Shown one piece after another: positions 22,649 to 30,550 of a DNA stretch of 30,550 nucleotides. A program made the translations under genes and the position numbers. The first letter of the stretch is position 1. Each line of letters starts with the position of its first letter. The stretch lies in the NCBI GenBank assembly GCA_023458095.1, contig JAEXAS010000025.1:1-30550 (forward strand), written 5' to 3'. This stretch comes from Actinomycetes bacterium. GTDB lineage: Bacteria > Actinomycetota > Actinomycetes > Propionibacteriales > Propionibacteriaceae. Below the pieces are notes generated by a model. The model searched no databases. It was not told the DNA's origin and was given only the letters and a program-made list of their open reading frames with translations.

Positions 22649-24429
22649 CGCAACGCACACCGGCCGGACCCGCTCGCACTCACCCGATTCGCCGGGTGCT
22701 CGCGCTGTATCGGCCCTACCGTGGCCGACTGATCCTGTCCCAGGTGATGCTGCTGCTCTCCGCGCTGGCGACCTTGGGGACGGCATCCCTCAACTCCCGG
22801 TTGGTCAACGACGGTCTGCTGGCCGGTGACACCTGGGTCATCATCGACACCGGTATCTGGATGTCGGTTCTCGGCGTCGTGGCAAGCCTGTTGTTGGCCG
22901 GAACAGCAGTGATCGCCGTGTTCTTCTCCCAAGGCACGGCCTATGTGCTGCGAACCCAGGCCTACGCCCGCGTCCAGGAGTATTCCTTCGGCAACTTCGA
23001 CGCCATGCGCACCGGCAACCTGCTCGTGCGGCTGAACTCTGATGTGTCCAACATCGCCAATGCGGTGCTGTTCGGCGTGATGCTGCTGCTGTATGCGCCG
23101 ATCATGCTGATCGTTGCGCTCGGCTTGGCCATGATGACGGCGCCCGGCATGGCCTGGATTCTGCTGGTGGTCGCGGTGGTCGTGCTCGGCGCTGCCGCGG
23201 TTCTGATCCGTCCGATGGAGCGGGCCTACGACGAACGCCAACACCGGCTCGACGAGGTCAACAATGCCCTTCAGGAGAACCTGGCCGGCGTCCGGGTGGT
23301 CAAGGCCTTCGGACGCGAAGAACTGGAGATCGAACGCTTCAACGAGCGCACCGAACAACTGCGCCGTCCCGCCAGCGCCGCCGCCTTCCGAGTCGCGCTG
23401 CTGACCCCAGTGCTGCAAACCGTCGCGCAACTCGGCATCGCCGCCACCTTGATGGTCGGCGGTACCAGCGTGATCAGCGGCGATGGCACCACGATCGGCC
23501 AGGTCACCGCCTTCACCCAATACCTCAGCCTGGTGGTCGTGCCACTGGCGCTCGGCGCCCTCATCGCGCCGTACCTCTTGCGGGGCGTCACCTCGGCCGG
23601 CCGGGTCTTCGAAGTCATCGATGCCGAGCCCACCTTGCCCGCTGGCGGCACCACCGAGGTGTCCGAAACCGGCGGAGCCGAAATCCGATTCACCGGGGTC
23701 TGCTTCGGCTACGACCAAAGCGAGGAGACCAAGGATGTGCTCCACGACATCGACCTGGTGATCAAAGCGGGCCAATCAGTGGGAATCCTCGGGGCGACCG
23801 GATCGGGCAAGACCTCCCTGGTCAATCTGATCCCCCGCTTCTACGACACGCGAACCGGCCAGGTCCTGATCGATGGCGTCGACGTGCGTGACATCCCGCT
23901 GGACCAGTTACGCAAGGTCGTCGGCACCGCACTGCAGGAGGCAGTGCTCTTCCAAGGCGTGATTCGGGAAAACCTGTGCTTCGCCGATCCGGACGCTAGT
24001 GACGATCGAATGAAGGACGCCGCACGCGCCTCGGATGCCTTCGGATTCGTTGAGGCCCTTCCGCAACAGTGGGACGCCCCCGTCGCCCGCCGCGGCTACA
24101 ACTTCAGCGGCGGCCAACGCCAACGGCTGTCAATGGCACGCGCGCTGGTTCCCCGTCCTCGGGTGCTGATTCTGGACGACTCGACCAGCGCCCTCGACGT
24201 CGCCACCGAGACTCGCGTCCAAGCCGCGATTCCTCGCGACGTGGCCGGCACCACTTTGATCTACGTCGCCCAGCGAATCAGCGCCGTCATCGACCTGGAT
24301 CGGATCGTCCTGCTGGAACGCGGACGCATCAGTGATCAGGGCACCCATGAAGAGCTCCTCGCCCGCAGCGAGTTGTACCGCGAGATCTACCAATCTCAGC
24401 TTGGTGCGATCCAGGAGGTGTCGGCATGA
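22645..24429 (+). CDS. ABC exporter half-transporter with degenerate ATP site
   Basis: The 594-residue protein has six membrane helices (about 1-330) and an ATPase domain. Walker A is GATGSGKT (383-390) and the signature is SGGQ (488-491). In Walker B the catalytic Glu is replaced by Asp (D512, LILDDSTS), and the H-loop His by Gln (Q543, VAQRIS). This is the usual degenerate half of a heterodimeric exporter. The partner gene overlaps by ATGA. The ATG at 22645 follows a short leader ORF; the longer upstream frame has no protein character. Substrates of such pairs are drugs, lipids or peptides; here it is unknown. Confidence 0.92.
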   Translation: MTQRTPAGPARTHPIRRVLALYRPYRGRLILSQVMLLLSALATLGTASLNSRLVNDGLLAGDTWVIIDTGIWMSVLGVVASLLLAGTAVIAVFFSQGTAYVLRTQAYARVQEYSFGNFDAMRTGNLLVRLNSDVSNIANAVLFGVMLLLYAPIMLIVALGLAMMTAPGMAWILLVVAVVVLGAAAVLIRPMERAYDERQHRLDEVNNALQENLAGVRVVKAFGREELEIERFNERTEQLRRPASAAAFRVALLTPVLQTVAQLGIAATLMVGGTSVISGDGTTIGQVTAFTQYLSLVVVPLALGALIAPYLLRGVTSAGRVFEVIDAEPTLPAGGTTEVSETGGAEIRFTGVCFGYDQSEETKDVLHDIDLVIKAGQSVGILGATGSGKTSLVNLIPRFYDTRTGQVLIDGVDVRDIPLDQLRKVVGTALQEAVLFQGVIRENLCFADPDASDDRMKDAARASDAFGFVEALPQQWDAPVARRGYNFSGGQRQRLSMARALVPRPRVLILDDSTSALDVATETRVQAAIPRDVAGTTLIYVAQRISAVIDLDRIVLLERGRISDQGTHEELLARSELYREIYQSQLGAIQEVSA

Positions 24430-26213
24430 GCGCCCAGGCAAGCACCTCGCTCACTCCGCCCAAGGAGCAAAGTCGCGACGACGCCCGAGTCATCGCACGC
24501 CTCTTCGGCTACATCGGCGGACGGCGTCGACAGGCGAAGTTCTGGACGGCCGTCGCCCTGCGGGCGCTCTCGGTGGTCGCTCTGACCGCCGTCCCTGCCC
24601 TGACTGGTGCTGCCGTCAATGCCATGCGGGCCAAGGACTCGGTAGCGCTGCAGACCTGGGTGGTCGCGGCGGTCGCCAGCGTCCTGGCCTATCTGGTGCT
24701 CGCCGCGTTCGCCGAGTTCATGATGACCCGCCTGGCCACCTCGGCGACGATGAACCTGCAACGCGACATGTTCACCACGATGCAGCGGCTGTCTCTGGGC
24801 TTCTTCGACCGGCAGCCGGTGGGCCAGCTCCTCAGCCGCGTCACCAACGACACCGAATCGGTGGCCACCTTCAACGAGAATGCGGTCTCCCAGATCATGC
24901 GCGGCATCTTCCAGGTGATCCTCATTGTGGTGCTGATGTCGATCACCAACTGGCGGCTGACCTTGGCTGCTTTGACGGTGGTTCCGGTGCTGCTGCTGGT
25001 CGGCGCAGCGGTGACTCGAGCCGCCGGACCGGCCTACACCCGCTTGCAGGAACAGCTCGGCGACCTGTCCGGCTTCCAGGAGGAGACCATCTCCGGGCAC
25101 CGCGTCCTGATCTCCACGCGACGCCAGGACTGGGCGGTCCACCAGCATGACACTCAGGCGGGAGGGGTGTTCACCACCGCCTCCAAAGCCACCTTCACCG
25201 GGTTGCTGCAGTTCCCCGCGACGATGGCGATGACCACGATTCAGATGGTCGTGGTACTGGTGGTCGGCGGGCTACTGGCGTCCCAGGGGCAGGCCGACAT
25301 CGGCGAGGTGATCGCCTTCGTGGGCCTGGCCGGCTTGTTGGCCCAGCCGCTCTCGGACCTGTCCAACCTCGCCACCACCACGCTGTCGGCCATCGCTGCC
25401 GGGCGCCGAGTGTTTGAAATCGTCGATGACGAGCCCACTGTGGTCGACGCCGATACGGCCGTGCCACTGCAGTTTGAAGGGGGCAAGGTCGAGTTCCGCG
25501 ACGTCGACTTCTCCTATGTGCCCGGACGCCAGATTCTGCGGGCCAATACCTTTACCGCACAGCCGGGTCAAAAGATCGGCATTTGTGGACCGACCGGCGC
25601 CGGCAAGTCCACCATCATCAACATTCTCACGCGCTACTACGACGTCGATGCCGGCGAGGTCCTGGTCGACGATCAGCCGCTCACCACCGTCACGATCGCT
25701 AGTTTGCGAGCCAACGTCGGCATGGTCTTGCAGGAGGCATTCCTGTTCTCCGACACCATCATGAACAACCTGCGCTACGCCCGCGATGGCGCCACCGATG
25801 AGGAATGCATCGCCGCCGCACATGAGGCCAACGCCCACCACTTCATCGAGGCGCTGCCTGAAGGCTACGACACCATGCTGGTCGAACGCGGCGCCAACCT
25901 CAGCCAGGGCCAGCGGCAGATGCTGACCATCGCCCGAGCGATGGTGGCCCGTCCGCGGATCCTGATCCTTGACGAGGCCACCTCCAATGTCGATACCCGC
26001 ACCGAGAAGCTGATCCAAGAGGGTCTGCGTCGGTTGATGGCGGGCACCACCTCGTTTGTGATCGCTCACCGGCTGTCCACGATTTCGGACGCTGATTCGA
26101 TCCTGGTCGTTGATCAGGGCCGCATCGTTCAACAGGGCACTCACGAAGAGTTGCTCGACGAAGACGGCCTGTATCGGGGCTTGTGGTTCAGCCAGTTCAA
26201 AGGCCAGGCCTGA
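24426..26213 (+). CDS. ABC exporter half-transporter with canonical ATP site
   Basis: The 595-residue partner has a six-helix membrane domain and an ATPase domain with Walker A GPTGAGKS (388-395), signature SQGQ (493-496), Walker B LILDEATS (catalytic E517) and H-loop IAHRLST (H548). Together with the upstream subunit it forms one catalytic and one degenerate ATP site: its own Walker motifs meet the canonical SGGQ of the partner, while the degenerate side meets SQGQ. The start overlaps the upstream stop as ATGA. Confidence 0.93.
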   Translation: MSAQASTSLTPPKEQSRDDARVIARLFGYIGGRRRQAKFWTAVALRALSVVALTAVPALTGAAVNAMRAKDSVALQTWVVAAVASVLAYLVLAAFAEFMMTRLATSATMNLQRDMFTTMQRLSLGFFDRQPVGQLLSRVTNDTESVATFNENAVSQIMRGIFQVILIVVLMSITNWRLTLAALTVVPVLLLVGAAVTRAAGPAYTRLQEQLGDLSGFQEETISGHRVLISTRRQDWAVHQHDTQAGGVFTTASKATFTGLLQFPATMAMTTIQMVVVLVVGGLLASQGQADIGEVIAFVGLAGLLAQPLSDLSNLATTTLSAIAAGRRVFEIVDDEPTVVDADTAVPLQFEGGKVEFRDVDFSYVPGRQILRANTFTAQPGQKIGICGPTGAGKSTIINILTRYYDVDAGEVLVDDQPLTTVTIASLRANVGMVLQEAFLFSDTIMNNLRYARDGATDEECIAAAHEANAHHFIEALPEGYDTMLVERGANLSQGQRQMLTIARAMVARPRILILDEATSNVDTRTEKLIQEGLRRLMAGTTSFVIAHRLSTISDADSILVVDQGRIVQQGTHEELLDEDGLYRGLWFSQFKGQA

Positions 26214-26360
26214 CCGCGCCCAAGGCCCCCGACCGTGTTCAGCCGACCGGGCACCACCGTTCGGAGATTCAGCGTCTTGAGGTCGCCAATCAGCCCGAGC
26301 CTGATGCCATGAAGGCCGGCCGAGCGAAGACTTGTGCCGGCCGCCGCAAACCTGAGGTGA
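26151..26360 (+). repeat. Left copy of the ~210-bp flanking duplication
   Basis: This copy contains the intact end of the ABC gene and then a truncated start of the HNH gene (AGCCTGATGCCATGAAGG at 26297-26314, followed by a changed frame). It is imperfectly repeated at 26997-27205. In the left copy the HNH -10 box TAGCCT has become GAGCCT, so the fragment is probably silent. Confidence 0.75.
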
Positions 26361-26365
26361 AGTTC

Positions 26366-26779
26366 TCAGCCCCGACTTCCCGCAGCCTCAACTTGGGTTC
26401 TGCGAAGCGAAAAGCCAGCGCCGAAGGCCCCCAAGCTCACCGCCAATGCCAACAGCAACGACGTCTGCCGACTCAACCGCGCATCCTGACAAGCAGCAAC
26501 TGTCTCCAACTGAAACCGCGTCAAGACGATCTTCGCCTCCTCGGGGCTAAACCGCCCACTCGCATAGCCTGCCAACTCAAAGAGATCGAAGGCGGCCTTG
26601 TTGTCGATGAGCACAGCCGCCGAGTTAGGCGAGTCTGGCCCGAGTGGCGCGCAAGCCACATTCGGACCGGAATACCGCAAGTGAATTGTCACCGGAGCCA
26701 CATACAACAAACCCACCATCACCACAGAGACACCAAACACAACCCAAGCAATCACCCTGGGCGCATGCGTAGAACCCAT
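26366..26779 (-). CDS. Two-helix membrane protein, paralogue C
   Basis: The 137-residue protein is the third member of the family seen at 21332-22262. Helices lie at about 9-27 and 102-122, with Cys43 in VACAPLG and Cys97 in VAACQDARLSRQT. It lacks the long helical partner gene and stands alone, opposite to its neighbours. It sits between two copies of a segment made from the ABC gene end and the HNH gene start, so it was inserted there or duplicated in. ATG 26779 is preceded by GGGGGTGGGG; ATG 26794 is an alternative start. Confidence 0.75.
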   Translation of the reverse strand: MGSTHAPRVIAWVVFGVSVVMVGLLYVAPVTIHLRYSGPNVACAPLGPDSPNSAAVLIDNKAAFDLFELAGYASGRFSPEEAKIVLTRFQLETVAACQDARLSRQTSLLLALAVSLGAFGAGFSLRRTQVEAAGSRG

Positions 26780-26887
26780 ATGCCCCACCCCCATTCGCTC
26801 ACCGGTAATAGCCGGTCCCGTCCAAAATGAGCCCGAAGCGCCGACCATACCGAAAGGAACACAGCCTGATCACCCCTCAGTCAACCC

Positions 26888-26911
26888 ATAAAGACAACTT
26901 GGGGGAACTCC
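26888..26911 (-). promoter_or_regulatory. Upstream element shared with paralogue B
   Basis: The + strand AAGACAACTTGGGGGAACTC (about 26891-26910) matches the element at 22374-22398 and lies 109 bp before the start of C. It shows that the duplicated unit included upstream DNA. Confidence 0.4.
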
Positions 26912-26996
26912 ACAGCTCACCAAGCACAAGACGCGACGGACGCCGAAGCAGCAACAGCCCCGAATCGCGCACTACGGCATCGCGGACTAAGCGGAA

Positions 26997-27205
26997 TCGC
27001 TCGACGAAGACGGCCCGTATCGGGACTTGTGGCTCAGCCAGGCCAACGGCCGAGCCCAGCCAGCGGCCAGCCGAGGCGGCCCCTGATCTCTGTGCCGGAA
27101 ACCACTGTTTCGGAGGGTTGATCTCTCGTGGGGTTTCGGCCGCCATAGCCTGATGCCATGAAGGTGGGCCGAGCCAAGATCTACGCCAACCGTCGCAAAC
27201 GACGG
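26997..27205 (+). repeat. Right copy of the ~210-bp flanking duplication
   Basis: It begins with a decayed end of the ABC gene (TCGACGAAGACGGCCCGTAT, then GGACTTGTGGCTCAGCCAGG) and runs into the intact HNH gene start. Compared with the left copy it carries many substitutions and small indels, so the duplication is not recent. Confidence 0.75.
27146..27151 (+). promoter_or_regulatory. Leaderless -10 box of the HNH gene (TAGCCT)
   Basis: TAGCCT, then six bases, then ATG. The corresponding box in the truncated left copy is mutated to GAGCCT. Confidence 0.5.
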
Positions 27206-27529
27206 CTGAGCCGCAAGACCCACGACCTCACCGACGCCCAATGGGACGCGCTGCGCACCGCCTGGGGTGGCTGCGCCTACTGCGGCGCCACTGACCAGCC
27301 GCTGCAGAAGGACTGCATGCTGCCCATCGCCAACGGCGGGCGCTACACCCTGACCAATGTCGTCCCGGCCTGCCGGTCGTGTAATGCCAGCAAATGCAGT
27401 TGGGAAGTCACCACCTGGTTGCGCCGCAAGAAGCTGGACGAAGCCGCCTTCCTGACCCGGCAGATTGCGATCTCAAACCAGATTGCCAACCCGTCGACCA
27501 CCGTGAACCCTGCGGGCCGGCCTTCCTGA
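27158..27529 (+). CDS. HNH endonuclease family protein
   Basis: The 123-residue protein has a zinc-ribbon HNH domain: CAYC (C39, C42), then QKDCMLPIANGGRYTLTN and CRSCNASK (C72, C75, N76). At the first HNH position Cys53 stands where His is usual (DCMLP instead of DHxxP), so catalytic power is uncertain. I believe related actinobacterial proteins share this Cys, but I cannot check. A basic N-terminus (KVGRAKIYANRRKRRLSRK) suggests DNA binding. The start is set by a leaderless -10 box 6 nt upstream. Confidence 0.82.
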   Translation: MKVGRAKIYANRRKRRLSRKTHDLTDAQWDALRTAWGGCAYCGATDQPLQKDCMLPIANGGRYTLTNVVPACRSCNASKCSWEVTTWLRRKKLDEAAFLTRQIAISNQIANPSTTVNPAGRPS

Positions 27530-27602
27530 CTCACATGCTCGTGAATCCAGCTCGCAAACTCACGATCAATGGCAGCGCCACCGGCCCCACTACAATCTGG
27601 CG

Positions 27603-27920
27603 TCAGCCACGCTCGCGTCCCGGCAAGGGGGCGCCGCTGAGAAACGCCTCGTAGGCTTCACGTGCATTCTCGTCGACAACTGTGGTTGCGGGTCCGTAGC
27701 GGGTGTCGGTGCGGTCACGCTTGGGTCCGGAGATCCAGAAATCCTCACCGGTCTCAACATCGAAGAAGTTGCCGTCAACAGAGCGGTCCCGCCGTAACTC
27801 GCGGCCGTGGAAGCGCACGGTCTTCCAGGTGCGGTTGAAGTCAACCCAGCAGATCCAGGATGGTCCCTGATCGGTGTTGTAGCCGGTCTTCAACTGGACG
27901 AACATGATCCTGCGAGCCAT
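27603..27920 (-). CDS. Conserved actinobacterial small protein, unknown function
   Basis: The 105-residue protein (MARRIMFVQLKTGYNTDQGP, then SWICWVDFNRTWKTVRFHG and WISGPKRDRTDTRYGP) belongs to a well-conserved actinobacterial family, sometimes mislabelled as a DXP synthase. No function is known to me. A GAGG site lies about 6 nt before the ATG at 27920. It stands alone between the HNH gene and ychF. Confidence 0.85.
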   Translation of the reverse strand: MARRIMFVQLKTGYNTDQGPSWICWVDFNRTWKTVRFHGRELRRDRSVDGNFFDVETGEDFWISGPKRDRTDTRYGPATTVVDENAREAYEAFLSGAPLPGRERG

Positions 27921-28124
27921 CAGAACCTCACGAATCAACACGAAACTCGACGTCGCCTCGACCCGTCACCACGTGGTGTCCCCAGCCATCAGAAGATGGC
28001 GCAGGCGGGCTCGACACGAGCCATACTGTTTCACGGCCAAGCTAGATCGGTCCACCAGATTCGAAGCCCCCACCTCCGGTGTGACCCAAACCTCAGCCCT
28101 CTGAGATCACGCACTTCTGTCTCA
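27921..28124. other. Intergenic region without a gene
   Basis: Short gap between ychF and the upstream start of the small conserved gene on the same strand. I see no open frame with protein character, and no clear hairpin or repeat. Confidence 0.4.
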
Positions 28125-29198
28125 CTACGAACTGAAGCGAAACTCCACGACGTCGCCGTCGGCCATGACGTAGTCCTTGCCCTCCATGCGGGCTTTGCCG
28201 GCTGCACGGGCGGCGGCCACCGAACCAGCGGCAACCAGGTCGTCGAAGCCGATGACTTCGGCCTTGATGAAGCCCTTTTGGAAGTCGGTGTGGATCACGC
28301 CGGCCGCTTCTGGCGCGGTGGCACCCTTCTTGATCGTCCAGGCCCGCGATTCCTTCGGGCCCGCGGTCAGGTAGCTCTGCAGACCCAACGTTTGGTAGCC
28401 AACCCGGGCCAAGGTGTCCAGGCCGGGCTCGGTGATGCCCATTTCGCCGAGGAACTCAGCGGCATCGTCTGGCTCGAGCTCGGCGAGTTCAGCCTCGATT
28501 TTGGCGTCGAGGAAGATCGCCTCCGCTGGCGCCACCAGTTCGCGCATCTTGTCGAGCAGATCGGTGTCGGCCAGTTCGTCGGCGTCACAGTTGAACACGT
28601 AGAGATACGGCTTGGCGGTCAGCAGGAAGAGCTCGCGCAGCGGCTCCAGGTCCAGACCGGCAGCATGCACCCCCACTCCGGAATCAAGCACCTTCTTCGC
28701 CTCGAGGAAAGCCTCCAGTGTCGGCTGCTTCTCCTTCTTGATGCGGGCTTCCTTCTCGACCCGCGGCAGCGCCTTTTCCAGGGTCTGCAGGTCGGCCAGG
28801 ATCAACTCGGTACGGATGGTCTCGATGTCGTTGCTGGGGTTCACGCCACCGTCCACGTGCGTCACATCCGGGTCGCGAAAGACCCGAGTCACCTGGCAGA
28901 TCGCATCGGCCTCGCGAATGTTGGCCAGGAACGCATTGCCCATACCTTCGCCTTGGGAGGCACCCTTCACGATCCCGGCGATATCGACGAAGCTCACCGT
29001 GGCCGGCACGATGCGTTCAGAGCCAAACACTTCGGCCAGCACGGGCAGTCGCTCATCGGGGACGCCCACCACCCCCACATTGGGTTCGATGGTCGCGAAG
29101 GGGTAGTTCGCGGCGAGCACGTTGTTGCGAGTGAGCGCGTTGAACAGGGTGGACTTGCCGGCGTTGGGCAGTCCGACGATGCCGATGGTTAATGCCAC
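28125..29198 (-). CDS. ychF: Redox-regulated ATPase/GTPase YchF (OLA1 family)
   Basis: The 357-residue protein has the P-loop GLPNAGKS (9-16), the switch region VDIAGIVKGAS and NCDADE at the G4 position, where YchF lacks the NKxD of true GTPases and so prefers ATP. A helical insertion and a C-terminal TGS-type domain (AWTIKKGATAPEAAGVIHTD) complete the fold. It binds ribosomes and acts in translation and stress response. The GTG at 29198 gives the standard MALTIGIVGLP start. TAGGAT lies 8 nt upstream and there is no ribosome site, so the mRNA may be leaderless. Confidence 0.96.
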   Translation of the reverse strand: MALTIGIVGLPNAGKSTLFNALTRNNVLAANYPFATIEPNVGVVGVPDERLPVLAEVFGSERIVPATVSFVDIAGIVKGASQGEGMGNAFLANIREADAICQVTRVFRDPDVTHVDGGVNPSNDIETIRTELILADLQTLEKALPRVEKEARIKKEKQPTLEAFLEAKKVLDSGVGVHAAGLDLEPLRELFLLTAKPYLYVFNCDADELADTDLLDKMRELVAPAEAIFLDAKIEAELAELEPDDAAEFLGEMGITEPGLDTLARVGYQTLGLQSYLTAGPKESRAWTIKKGATAPEAAGVIHTDFQKGFIKAEVIGFDDLVAAGSVAAARAAGKARMEGKDYVMADGDVVEFRFSS

Positions 29199-29206
29199 GA
29201 GGGGAA

Positions 29207-29212
29207 ATCCTA
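29207..29212 (-). promoter_or_regulatory. -10 box of ychF (TAGGAT)
   Basis: TAGGAT on the minus strand lies 8 nt before the GTG, compatible with a leaderless or very short leader. Confidence 0.35.
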
Positions 29213-29308
29213 CCGCCCGAGCCGGCACCTCCTACCCACCACGGATGCCCGATTCCGCACCGGGGTCGAGTCCGGCTATGTTGTGGCCACCCACAGAGAG
29301 GAAGACCC

Positions 29309-29488
29309 ATGAGTGACGCCGAAACCGTACTCGCCGCTATGACCACGGCTGGCGAACCGCTGAACGCCGGCAAGATCGTCGAGCTGACCGGCCTGGACCG
29401 CAAGCTCGTCGACAAAGCCATGGCCGAACTGAAGAAGACCGGCCAGATCGAGTCCCCCAAGCGCTGCTACTGGTCACCTTCTGCCTGA
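29309..29488 (+). CDS. Small winged-helix protein
   Basis: The 59-residue protein is a single helix-turn-helix/winged-helix unit (GEPLNAGKIVELTGLDRKLV, then DKAMAELKKTGQIES), probably DNA-binding. GAGAGGA lies about 8 nt before the ATG. It is divergent from ychF, so the two share a control region. It is too short for a partner-binding domain, so it may work as a dimer or act alone. Confidence 0.8.
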   Translation: MSDAETVLAAMTTAGEPLNAGKIVELTGLDRKLVDKAMAELKKTGQIESPKRCYWSPSA

Positions 29489-29611
29489 TTCGGCCTGAAC
29501 TGGTCGATCTTGACGCGTAGTCGGGTCACGATTGACCAGTTCTCCACAGGTTCACCTCGCGGAGAACGAAACCGCGCTTGGGTGCCGAGAGTGAAGGGCG
29601 TGCATGCGCGA

Positions 29612-30550
29612 ATGGCGGTCCCTGAGGCTCTGCGGCGATTGAGCGTGGTTCAGGGTGGAGCGATCAGCCGCCAGCAGGTGCTGGGGCACGGGATCAGCGA
29701 CCACATCATGCAGCGCTTCCTACGTGAAGGGCGCTGGAAGCGGATCGCCGCAGGGGTCTATCGGACCCAACCGGCGAACTGACTACAACTGGCTTGGGCC
29801 GGCGTTCTGCTTGGTGGCGACGGGGCGGTCGTGGGACGCCGAGCAGCAGCCCACCTATACGGCTGGCTCAAAGAACCCCCGCTGCCGATTACGATCTATG
29901 TGCCTGATAGCCAGCGCATTCGACGAGATGATCGCTGGCAGTTCATCCGCTCGGATCGCCTCGGCCGTGGGGAGCCACCACGGACCCGGGCTGCCCAAAC
30001 CATCCTCGATGTGGCAGCAACTGCCTCAGCCGACGAACTCACCACGCTGGTCGCTGAAGCGACAGCCTTCGGACGGCTCGACCCAGCCGATATCGTGCGA
30101 CTCGTCGCCGACACGCCCATGCTGCGGAACCGGCGCCGAATCGTCGAGACCGTGCAAGCGGTTTCCCTCGGAGCGATGAGCCCTCTGGAGGCCCGCTACC
30201 TTCGCGATGTGGAGCGGGCCCACCGCCTACCCGCTCCGCAACGGCAAGCCAGCCCGACGGGCCGGTACCGCACTGATGGCTGGTACCGCGACTACGGCAT
30301 CATCATCGAACTCGACGGCGCCGCCCATCACCGTGGCGCCGCGCGCACCATCGACCTCGAGCGCGATAATGTGCACCGACTCAGCGGCCTCATCACCCTG
30401 CGCTTCAACTGGCGCATGGTCACCACAACCCCCTGCGCCGTGGCACACCAAGTGACCGAGGCCCTCCTCCGCCGCGGCTGGCTCGGCACCCCATACCGCT
30501 GCAAACGCTGTCGTTTGGTGGGTTTTTTAGCGGAGTGGCGGGAAAAAAGA
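29612..30550 (+). pseudogene. DUF559-type protein gene interrupted by in-frame TGA, 3' end outside window
   Basis: The frame has an N-terminal winged-helix (MAVPEALRRLSVVQGGAISR), of the AbiEi-antitoxin-like kind found on DUF559 proteins. It ends at TGA 29780-29782 after RTQPAN. The same frame then continues without a stop to 30550 with LQLAWAGVLLGGDGAVVGRR and a C-terminal restriction-endonuclease-like DUF559 domain (YGIIIELDGAAHHRGAARTI). A change of one Trp codon (TGG to TGA) would explain the break. It is a recent pseudogene, a sequencing error, or two separately translated halves. The start at 29612 is chosen for fit with the family; GTG at 29591 is an alternative. The end lies beyond the window. 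Confidence 0.75.

Noticed and set aside
21582..22829. 415-residue plus-strand ORF opposite the two-helix membrane genes
   Set aside because: Pro/Arg/Ser-rich shadow that overlaps a coupled minus-strand operon and the ABC start.
22588..23775. 395-residue minus-strand ORF opposite the first ABC gene
   Set aside because: Gly/His/Gln-rich shadow of a gene with clear ABC motifs.
27807..29192. 461-residue plus-strand ORF opposite ychF
   Set aside because: Shadow of a certain gene, with no domain.
29780..29782. Possible recoding of TGA as an amino acid
   Set aside because: TGA ends many normal genes in this window, and no selenocysteine-type element is seen; a nonsense change is simpler.

Overview
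The window is about 30.5 kb of high-GC, densely coded actinobacterial chromosome. The evidence is the actinobacterial-type DapD/DapC pair, a 7Fe ferredoxin, ArsC proteins of the type that works with mycothiol in actinobacteria, and many leaderless promoters (a TANNNT box 6-8 nt before the start codon). A propionibacterial lineage is my best guess, but nothing here proves it. I see no rRNA, tRNA, CRISPR array or insertion sequence.

Region 1 (1-7.3 kb) is core metabolism: dapD with a lysozyme-like membrane-anchored protein, then a convergent fdxA-dapC pair and a small membrane protein, a stand-alone SH3-like protein, a DMT exporter and transketolase. Region 2 (7.3-10.9 kb) is a small toxin-antitoxin zone: an orphan HEPN-like protein, a MazEF pair, an acidic protein of unknown role, and a HepT/HTH-MNT pair with a perfect palindrome on its own promoter. 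Region 3 (10.9-15.4 kb) holds a HEAT-repeat protein and an arsenic locus: a single-domain arsC divergent from an arsR-arsC fusion that is coupled to a third arsenate reductase, followed by a 14-TM MFS exporter. No arsenite pump is visible. A dispersed repeat with core CTTCGACAAGCTCAG occurs at 7.4, 11.6 and 15.2 kb.

Region 4 (15.4-22.3 kb) starts with arfB (ribosome rescue) and then becomes accessory. A nuclease toxin domain of polymorphic-toxin type, cut off at its 5' end, is followed by three nearly identical tandem DUF6301-like genes (probable immunity array) and a decayed fourth copy. A probable TY-Chap-type protein comes next. On the opposite strand is a translationally coupled operon of two paralogous two-helix membrane proteins with a conserved cysteine pair and a long helical protein. 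This toxin, immunity and membrane-protein island is the best candidate for an undescribed system in the window.

Region 5 (22.3-27.6 kb) is a heterodimeric ABC exporter with one degenerate ATP site, preceded by a leaderless 15-codon leader ORF overlapping its start codon. Downstream, a third copy of the two-helix membrane protein lies between two imperfect copies of a roughly 210 bp segment (end of the ABC gene plus start of the HNH gene), which looks like the scar of an insertion or duplication. Region 6 (27.6-30.55 kb) contains a conserved small protein, the GTPase ychF, a small winged-helix protein and a DUF559-type gene interrupted by one in-frame TGA and running off the window end.
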